From CAYMND01 sp964465065 (GTDB lineage: Bacteria > Acidobacteriota > Aminicenantia > UBA2199), in NCBI GenBank assembly GCA_964465065.1, contig CAYXHZ010000015.1:1-60216 (forward strand): DNA of 60,216 nt, read 5' to 3'. The position numbers and the translations under genes are program-made. Below are positions 55,286 through 60,216 of the stretch, one piece after another; the first letter of the stretch is position 1; each line of letters opens with the position of its first letter. The notes below the pieces were generated by a model. That model was not told where the DNA came from. It searched no databases and saw only the letters and a list, made by a program, of their open reading frames with translations.

Positions 55286-55299
55286 TTTCGCCTGGCACC
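55286..55299 (+). repeat. Dispersed repeat copy B (TTTCGCCTGGCACC)
   Basis: Same 14-bp core and orientation as copy A, 22 bp upstream of the propeller start and 31 bp downstream of the LuxR-type gene's stop. Confidence 0.8.
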
Positions 55300-55330
55300 T
55301 GTTTACCAAATGAGTTGTAGGCCGGCACGA

Positions 55331-56281
55331 CTACGACTCCCTGGTTTCACCGCTCGGGCCGTTTTGCTGCATCAGTCCCACCAGCTGCACCCGGTTTTTG
55401 ATCCCCAGCCTGCGGTAGATGGTGTAGATATGATTCTCCACCGTCCGCCGGGAGATAAAAAGCTTGTCTTCGATCTCACGGTTGGAGCAGCCCTGGACCA
55501 CCAGATCGACGATCTCCAGCTGCCGTTTGGACAAGCCCAGCGCCGAGTCGAGTTGCCCTTGAGCCGCCGGCTGGGCGACAGCGGCAAAATCTTTCCGGTA
55601 GTAGAGATAAATCGCTAAAATCATCGGCACATTGTAGCCCATCGCCAAAAGATCGATATAACCGCCCCCGATAATCCCCAGCAGCTCATACAACACATTG
55701 TAGACCGTAAAAAACGAAGCGTAATAAAGGCCAAAGAACAGCATGAACCGTTTGGCATGAGCATCCGGTTCCTGCAAGGTGCGGATCAGACCGGAGACCA
55801 GACATCCGATGGTGATGATGAAATTGGAGGCGGGCATGACATAGCGAATGAGGAGCGGAAGCAGACTCGACTCGTTGCTGATGAAGAATAAGACCATCAG
55901 GAGCAGATGGATCAGAATCAGCAGCGCGAAATACCCCCAGAAGAGGCGGTTGAACCACGGGCCGTAGCTCTGTCGGAACACCTTGCGGGCGGCCGCCACG
56001 AAGAAATAGACCATGAACGCCCCGACAATCAGGTAAAAAAGCCGCAGCAAGGCCAGGTATTTCAAGTAAATGATCCGATCCTTGAAAACGGGCAGGAGTT
56101 TGAGAGGCAGAAAGTACAAAAGCAGGTCCGCCAGGGTGATGACGGTATCGAGTACGAAGAAATAGAACAAGGGGTGCAGAAATGGATGCCGGTTATGGGA
56201 GGCCATCCGATGGCAGAGGTATATACTGGCGATGACCAGGGCGGAGATTCCGGAATAGCAGATCAGAAACCAAAGGGGCAT
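55331..56281 (-). CDS. Membrane-anchored LuxR-type regulator
   Basis: 316 aa. Residues 1 to about 235 contain seven TM helices (for example LYFFVLDTVITLADLLLYFLP, LFWGYFALLILIHLLLMVLFF), and residues about 250-312 are a LuxR helix-turn-helix (LSKRQLEIVDLVVQGCSNREIEDKLFISRRTVENHIYTIYRRLG). Signals within the membrane would control a DNA-bound C-terminus on the cytoplasmic face. The ATG lies about 6 nt after a TATACA box without Shine-Dalgarno. Flanked by repeat copies B and the 62-bp array. Confidence 0.88.
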   Translation of the reverse strand: MPLWFLICYSGISALVIASIYLCHRMASHNRHPFLHPLFYFFVLDTVITLADLLLYFLPLKLLPVFKDRIIYLKYLALLRLFYLIVGAFMVYFFVAAARKVFRQSYGPWFNRLFWGYFALLILIHLLLMVLFFISNESSLLPLLIRYVMPASNFIITIGCLVSGLIRTLQEPDAHAKRFMLFFGLYYASFFTVYNVLYELLGIIGGGYIDLLAMGYNVPMILAIYLYYRKDFAAVAQPAAQGQLDSALGLSKRQLEIVDLVVQGCSNREIEDKLFISRRTVENHIYTIYRRLGIKNRVQLVGLMQQNGPSGETRES

Positions 56282-56339
56282 GAAAAATGTATAACACAGC
56301 CGAGGCGAATTGGCAAAAACATAACAGCTCTTCCAGAAC

Positions 56340-56618
56340 GAGAGATTATTTGGGTGCCAGGCGAAATGTTATACCGTAACGCAGTCGGTGAGAAGCAGGA
56401 TNNNNNNNNNNNNNNNNNNNNNNNNNNNNNNNNNNNNNNNNNNNNNNNNNNNNNNNNNNNNNNNNNNNNNNNNNNNNNNNNNNNNNNNNNNNNNNNNNNN
56501 NTATTTGGGTGCCAGGCGAAATGTTATACCGTAACGCAGTCGGTGAGAAGCAGGATGAGAGATTATTTGGGTGCCAGGCGAAATGTTATACCGTAACGCA
56601 GTCGGTGAGAAGCAGGAT
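56340..56618 (-). repeat. 62-bp tandem repeat array containing inverted cores of the dispersed repeat
   Basis: Complete unit 56340-56401, then the 100-N gap, a 55-bp partial unit 56502-56556 and a complete unit 56557-56618. The units match base for base. Each carries GGTGCCAGGCGAAA (56353-56366, 56508-56521, 56570-56583), the reverse complement of the dispersed core. True copy number is hidden by the gap. Confidence 0.9.
56402..56501. other. Assembly gap, 100 N
   Basis: Run of 100 N placed exactly after one complete 62-bp repeat unit; a collapsed tandem array probably caused it. Confidence 0.99.
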
Positions 56619-56685
56619 TGTTATACGATTGAGTGCTTATATGTTTTCAGTGTTTGATGCTGTCTCAGCAATAAGAAATGAAACA

Positions 56686-56741
56686 AAATTTCGCCTGGCA
56701 CCTTTCCCTCTTCAAATTTCGCCTGGCACCTTTCCCTCTTC
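56686..56741 (+). repeat. 28-bp tandem duplication with dispersed repeat cores C1 and C2
   Basis: Two identical 28-bp units (56686-56713 and 56714-56741), each AAATTTCGCCTGGCACCTTT followed by CCCTCTTC. Cores at 56689-56702 and 56717-56730. Confidence 0.9.
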
Positions 56742-56844
56742 TCCCGCCAAGCTGCCCTACACCATGACGGTGGACCTGTTCCTGCCGGCGGTGGAGTGGC
56801 TGGCCCCAAAGAAGGTCTCCCCCTACCAATACATGAAGGAATGA
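56742..56844 (+). pseudogene. Possible 3' remnant of a gene
   Basis: An open frame from the repeat to a stop at 56844 encodes KLPYTMTVDLFLPAVEWLAP then KKVSPYQYMKE, which reads like the C-terminus of a real protein rather than noise. Only the 26-codon stretch from ATG 56764 is free of repeat sequence, and nothing upstream continues it. It may be the end of a gene cut by repeat insertion. The 617-bp interval 56282-56898 otherwise contains only the two repeat arrays and the gap. Confidence 0.3.
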
Positions 56845-56898
56845 GGGGCGGGTTCCTCCCCCCATTCGCAGGTCGCGCTGACCTGCACCCGGACTGAA

Positions 56899-57792
56899 TC
56901 AGCGGACTCGATGGAGCTGGATCTTTTCGCCATCCGCCGGGATGAGCAGGCGGGCAGCGGGGATCCCTTGCGCATCGGCCCGCTGCCGCAGGGTCTGACG
57001 TGAAACCGGACAGTGGTCGAGGGCTTCCAGGTGGATTGCGATGACGACGGCTCGGCCAGAGGCTTGGACGGTTCGGATGGTCTCCTCGGCGTTCATGATG
57101 ATCGGTTCGTAGGGAGGAATCGTCGCTCCACCGGAATGGGTGACGATGATGTCGGGGGTGAAGGCGGCGATCGCCTGACTCACATCCTCGGTCCAGACGC
57201 TGTCTCCGACCCAATATACCGTCGGCTCTCCGGGAGCCTGCAGGACGAAGCCCGAAACGGCGCCCATGCGGGCCAGTATTGCGCCGCTGCCGTGTTGACC
57301 GGGGATGCGGGTGATGGTGATGCCCCGCCATGTCAATGACTTCTCTATGGGCGTCACCTGCCGAAATCCGGCTTTGGACAGGGAGGCTTCATCCCCGGCC
57401 GGGCAGAGGATGGGCAGCTCTTTGGCGAGGGCCGATTGGGCGGCGTCATCGAAATGGTCAGGATGCAGATGGCTGACCAGGACCCCATCGATGTCCGCCA
57501 GGACTTCGGTCAGAGGACAGGGCAGAGCGACCGTCGGATTGGGGGCGATCCCGGCGAAGGAGCGGATCTGCCCTTTGGGCGAAAGCATCGGATCGAGCAG
57601 CAGGTGCTGTCCTGCGTAGCTGAGTTTTTGGGTGGCGTTGCGAATCAGGCGCAGGGTGGCAGGCGGTGGTGTGTCGGACTGACGGGTCTCAGCACCCGCC
57701 GTTGCCGTGAGCCCATACACGATGCCCGCCGTCGCCAGGCAAGCCGCGATCACAATGAGCCGTCCAGTCAGGTTCCCAAACGTTTCTTGCAT
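56899..57792 (-). CDS. Exported MBL-fold metal-dependent hydrolase
   Basis: 297 aa with GGAGG before the ATG and a signal/TM segment at about 10-30 (RLIVIAACLATAGIVYGL). The metallo-beta-lactamase motif is HLHPDHFDD (His108, His110, Asp112, His113); further ligands are His in GQHGSG, Asp in WVGDS and His in AIHLEALDH. UlaG-like sequence order (LIRNATQKLSYAGQHLLLDPMLSP). Its substrate is unknown. It is divergent from the GlxA-type regulator 101 bp away, which may control it. Confidence 0.88.
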   Translation of the reverse strand: MQETFGNLTGRLIVIAACLATAGIVYGLTATAGAETRQSDTPPPATLRLIRNATQKLSYAGQHLLLDPMLSPKGQIRSFAGIAPNPTVALPCPLTEVLADIDGVLVSHLHPDHFDDAAQSALAKELPILCPAGDEASLSKAGFRQVTPIEKSLTWRGITITRIPGQHGSGAILARMGAVSGFVLQAPGEPTVYWVGDSVWTEDVSQAIAAFTPDIIVTHSGGATIPPYEPIIMNAEETIRTVQASGRAVVIAIHLEALDHCPVSRQTLRQRADAQGIPAARLLIPADGEKIQLHRVR

Positions 57793-57880
57793 GTTATTAC
57801 CTCCATAATCATGGCATGATGGGATGATTGTCGGTTTTTTATCACATCACGGCCAGAGGCATTTCCGACATAAAATATGG

Positions 57881-57886
57881 TAAAAT
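57881..57886 (+). promoter_or_regulatory. -10 box of the GlxA-type regulator gene
   Basis: TAAAAT 7 nt before the ATG at 57894, again with no room for a Shine-Dalgarno site. The -35 region is weak. Confidence 0.4.
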
Positions 57887-57893
57887 AGACATC

Positions 57894-58844
57894 ATGATGC
57901 CTGAGAAGATTTCCATCGCCGTGATCGCCTATCCCGGGGTCTTGATGTCCGCTGTCCACGGCTTTGGCGAGTTGTTCGATCTGGCCAGTCGGATCTGTGC
58001 CGACCACGATATTTCCAAAACCTTCGTCGTGGAGATCCTGGCCCTCGATGGCCTGCCGGACAAGTCGGTGTACCGGGCCATCATCCTGCCACCGAACATC
58101 GGCTCTCCATTTTGCGGGACCCCGGATCCGCGCTTGATCGACTGGCTCAAGGCCCGGCATGCCCGCGGGGCCGTGTTGTGCTCGGTCTGCGCCGGGGCCT
58201 TCATCCTGGCTGCCACCGGTCTTCTCGATGACCGACCCGCCACCACCCACTGGAGCCTGGCCGATGATTTCTCCAAAAGGTTTCCAGCCGTCCGCCTGGC
58301 CAGCGACAGGATCATCGTCCATCAGGGCGACATCGTCACCGCCGGGGGACTGATGGCCTGGCTGGATCTGGGGCTGGACCTGGTGGCACGCTTCACGGCG
58401 CCCTTGATCATGCGCCTCTTGGGAAAAATCCTGGTGGTGGATACCGGGAACCGCGAGCAGCGCTACTATCGTACCTTCACACCGCCCTTCGACCACGGCG
58501 ATTCGGCGATCCTGACCATCCAGCACCACCTGAGCCGAAGTGTCGACAAGGCCTTGACCGTTTCGGCCCTGGCCGAAATGGCCTTTCTCGGTGAACGCAC
58601 CTTCTTCCGGCGTTTTCTCAAGGCCACCGGGCTGAGTCCCAAGACCTACATCCAGCATCTGCGGGTACAGAAAGCCTGTGATCTGCTGGAGGAGACGGAC
58701 CTGTCCCTGGAGACGATCGTTCATCAGGTCGGCTACGAGGACCTCAGCGCCTTCAGGAAAGTGTTCTTCGACACCGTCGGGCTGACCCCGCGGGATTTCC
58801 GCCGGCGCTTCGCCCTGAGCCGGAAAGGGGAAGGGGGATGGTAG
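57894..58844 (+). CDS. GlxA-type transcriptional regulator (DJ-1/PfpI domain plus AraC HTH)
   Basis: 316 aa from the ATG at 57894; an upstream TTG at 57828 is unlikely. The N-terminal DJ-1/PfpI-like domain (about 1-170) keeps the nucleophile-elbow Cys in CSVCAGAFILAATGLL and THW. The C-terminal AraC helix-turn-helix pair is at about 215-310 (LTVSALAEMAFLGERTFFRRFLKATGLSP, LSLETIVHQVGYEDLSAFRKVF). Such regulators sense small metabolites and usually control adjacent divergent genes, here the MBL-fold hydrolase. Located between repeat copies C and D. Confidence 0.92.
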   Translation: MMPEKISIAVIAYPGVLMSAVHGFGELFDLASRICADHDISKTFVVEILALDGLPDKSVYRAIILPPNIGSPFCGTPDPRLIDWLKARHARGAVLCSVCAGAFILAATGLLDDRPATTHWSLADDFSKRFPAVRLASDRIIVHQGDIVTAGGLMAWLDLGLDLVARFTAPLIMRLLGKILVVDTGNREQRYYRTFTPPFDHGDSAILTIQHHLSRSVDKALTVSALAEMAFLGERTFFRRFLKATGLSPKTYIQHLRVQKACDLLEETDLSLETIVHQVGYEDLSAFRKVFFDTVGLTPRDFRRRFALSRKGEGGW

Positions 58845-58864
58845 ATTCTTTTTTGGGAACGAAA

Positions 58865-58878
58865 TTTCGCCTGGCACC
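58865..58878 (+). repeat. Dispersed repeat copy D (TTTCGCCTGGCACC)
   Basis: Core in AATTTCGCCTGGCACCTTTT, between the regulator stop (58844) and the stop of the protease-like gene (58892). Confidence 0.8.
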
Positions 58879-58891
58879 TTTTCCTATTTCC

Positions 58892-60133
58892 CTACAGGAA
58901 ATGCTTGACCGGTAGCTCCACCCTGAACGGTTTTCCATCGCGGATGATGTCCAGGAAACGCTTTTCTCCCGGCCTTCCCCGCAGCATATCCACCACAGTG
59001 CCCATGGTCTTGCCCTGGACCGGCGCGCCGTCCACGGCGGTGATGACATCGTCCGGACGGATTCCCTCGATGGCCGGCTGCCCCTTGGACTGCACGATCC
59101 CAACCACCTGGTATGTCCCGTCGGCCAGCGGCCGGACGGAAATGCCGACCATTTCCATTTCCCGGCAATCGGGCTCACCTCCTTTCTCGAAATAGGCGGT
59201 TTTCCGTTGATAGTCGATCTCCAGCCGGTAGGCCTTCAAGGCATTGGGACCGAGCAGACCGATCACCGCCCCGTCGGTCTTGTGCGCATACCAATCGCCC
59301 CAGCTCAGACCGCTGGCGAACTTTTTGACTCCGACCATACCGACGCCGCGCAGCACAACTCCTTCGCCCAGTACGATTTCCGCGGCCCGCAGCACTGGAT
59401 ACTCCTGCTCGTTCGGCGGCCACCAGCCCCACAAATTGGCATGGCCCAGGGTACCAGTCTGGATAGGCCAGTCGGGGTGACGGGCGGCAAACCTCAGCAG
59501 GTCCGCTTCGGAAACCAGGCTGTACGAGGCTCCGACATCGAGGGCCAAACCGACACGCTCTTTGTCGATGCTGGCCTCTACCCGGGCTATACCGCTTTCC
59601 GGATGGACAGTCAGCGGCACGGCGCTGCCTTTGGGCATCAGATCATTCGCCTGGGCCAGGGTCATTTCCCGCCTGGGGTAGTCGAAAACGACCCGGTATT
59701 TGCGCAGCACGGAGGCCGGCAGGTTGCCGTCGATCTGCATGGTGCTGAAAAACCAGAACGGTTTGAAAACCACAGCCGTCGGCACCTGGTCCAGGTCCAG
59801 ATCCATATCGCCCAGCCTCAGGCCGGACGGCGCGGTCACGGGCAGTTGCGCATTCTGGAACGACGGATCTTGTGCGGGCATCAGGTCAATCCCCAGGTCG
59901 CGGGCCAGTGGCTCGCTGAGACAGAACAGCGCGTAGCCCGAATCGACCCAGAGACGGACTTTGCGCCAGCTGCCGTCCGGTTTTCGCACGGCAGCGTCGA
60001 CCAGCATGCGGTTGTGATCCAGGATCATCGGCACGGTGGCCGATTGAACGGCGACTGGCCGCGATAACAGACTCCAATGACCGGCAAGACATATCGAAAT
60101 GAGCATCAGTCCCTTCAGCAATGTTTTTTTCAT
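58892..60133 (-). CDS. Two-lobed aspartic-protease-like protein with C-terminal PDZ domain
   Basis: 413 aa from the ATG at 60133, after GGAGGGAG; signal peptide at residues 1-31 (GLMLISICLAGHW). Two retropepsin-like half-domains each carry a D-x-G motif: Asp64 in WVDSGYALF and Asp199 in ALDVGASYSLVSE (Val replaces Thr/Ser in the second). Residues about 335-413 are a PDZ domain (GIRPDDVITAVDGAPVQGKTMGTVVDMLRGRPGE). Related PDZ-tailed aspartic protease-like proteins are periplasmic and poorly characterised; activity is unproven. It is exactly bracketed by repeat copies D and E. Confidence 0.82.
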   Translation of the reverse strand: MKKTLLKGLMLISICLAGHWSLLSRPVAVQSATVPMILDHNRMLVDAAVRKPDGSWRKVRLWVDSGYALFCLSEPLARDLGIDLMPAQDPSFQNAQLPVTAPSGLRLGDMDLDLDQVPTAVVFKPFWFFSTMQIDGNLPASVLRKYRVVFDYPRREMTLAQANDLMPKGSAVPLTVHPESGIARVEASIDKERVGLALDVGASYSLVSEADLLRFAARHPDWPIQTGTLGHANLWGWWPPNEQEYPVLRAAEIVLGEGVVLRGVGMVGVKKFASGLSWGDWYAHKTDGAVIGLLGPNALKAYRLEIDYQRKTAYFEKGGEPDCREMEMVGISVRPLADGTYQVVGIVQSKGQPAIEGIRPDDVITAVDGAPVQGKTMGTVVDMLRGRPGEKRFLDIIRDGKPFRVELPVKHFL

Positions 60134-60166
60134 AGTTCTCCCTCCTCGTCGCCCTGGTAAATAATA

Positions 60167-60180
60167 TTTCGCCTGGCACC
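60167..60180 (+). repeat. Dispersed repeat copy E (TTTCGCCTGGCACC)
   Basis: Core in ATATTTCGCCTGGCACCTGTT, 34 bp upstream of the protease-like gene's start; same orientation as copies A, B, C and D. Confidence 0.8.
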
Positions 60181-60216
60181 TGTTTTCTCTCATTTCAGTC
60201 TCTCCTTAATATCGAA

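Noticed and set aside
56340..56618. CRISPR array
   Set aside because: The 62-bp units are identical end to end with no variable spacers, and there are no cas genes.
56509..56844. 111-codon plus frame running through the 62-bp and 28-bp repeats
   Set aside because: Most of it is translated repeat sequence, so it is not a real gene; only the final part is kept as a possible remnant.

Overview
The window is a GC-rich bacterial chromosome segment with two runs of exactly 100 N (50201-50300 and 56402-56501), so it is a scaffolded draft, probably a metagenome or single-cell assembly. The organism is Gram-negative: there are beta-barrel-like outer-membrane proteins, a lipoprotein, a protein with a TonB-type C-terminal domain and a LytM-type cell-wall hydrolase. 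Its signalling inventory is rich (Ser/Thr kinase with TonB-like tail, hybrid kinase, sigma-54 activator, complete Che set with CheX and HEAT protein) and it carries 6-bladed beta-propeller proteins. That would fit Acidobacteriota/Aminicenantes-like or delta-proteobacteria-like uncultivated lineages, but no marker here settles the phylum.

Layout. 0-6.5 kb: PhoH-family ATPase; a minus-strand operon of OPT oligopeptide transporter, outer-membrane protein and secreted subtilase; a small membrane protein. 6.5-12.5 kb: a 1099-aa pseudo-receiver/Ser-Thr kinase/TonB-like protein leading an operon with a coiled-coil protein, folC and two membrane proteins. 12.5-20.7 kb: short RNase HIII, ackA, M23 peptidase, secA, guaB, an outer-membrane protein. 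20.8-26.6 kb: a conserved hypothetical gene, then a tightly overlapping operon of small secreted protein, PDZ-like/8TM sensor kinase, NtrC-type regulator and pseudouridine synthase. 26.6-37 kb: glgC and a chemosensory operon (cheW3-cheB-HEAT-cheR-cheY-cheA) from one strong promoter, preceded by cheX and a lipoprotein; no receptor (MCP) or flagellar gene is present. 37-48.3 kb: YgjP-like peptidase, TauE/SafE permease, hybrid histidine kinase with a duplicated N-terminal module, wbpE-like and wbpA-like sugar-nucleotide genes, a 773-aa helical-repeat protein, a SelB-like protein without GTPase domain, and tRNA-His. 48.4-52.4 kb: a GntR/ABC-ATPase/permease/propeller operon with an operator-like palindrome in front and a terminator behind. 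52.6-54.1 kb: a MobB-5-formyl-THF cyclo-ligase fusion divergent from a YjbQ-family gene. 54.1-60.2 kb: an accessory region in which nearly every intergenic space holds a short conserved repeat (core TTTCGCCTGGCACC), enclosing a propeller gene, a LuxR-type membrane regulator, an MBL-fold/GlxA-type divergent pair and a two-lobed aspartic-protease-like/PDZ protein.

Themes. Operon-internal genes use strong Shine-Dalgarno sites and 4-bp ATGA overlaps, whereas several operon-leading genes start 6-10 nt after a TATAAT-like box without Shine-Dalgarno, suggesting leaderless transcripts. The most noteworthy items are the repeat-punctuated accessory region, the MobB-FTHF-ligase fusion, the GTPase-less SelB, the ABC/propeller operon, the pseudo-receiver kinase and the possible secreted peptide/PDZ-kinase pair.
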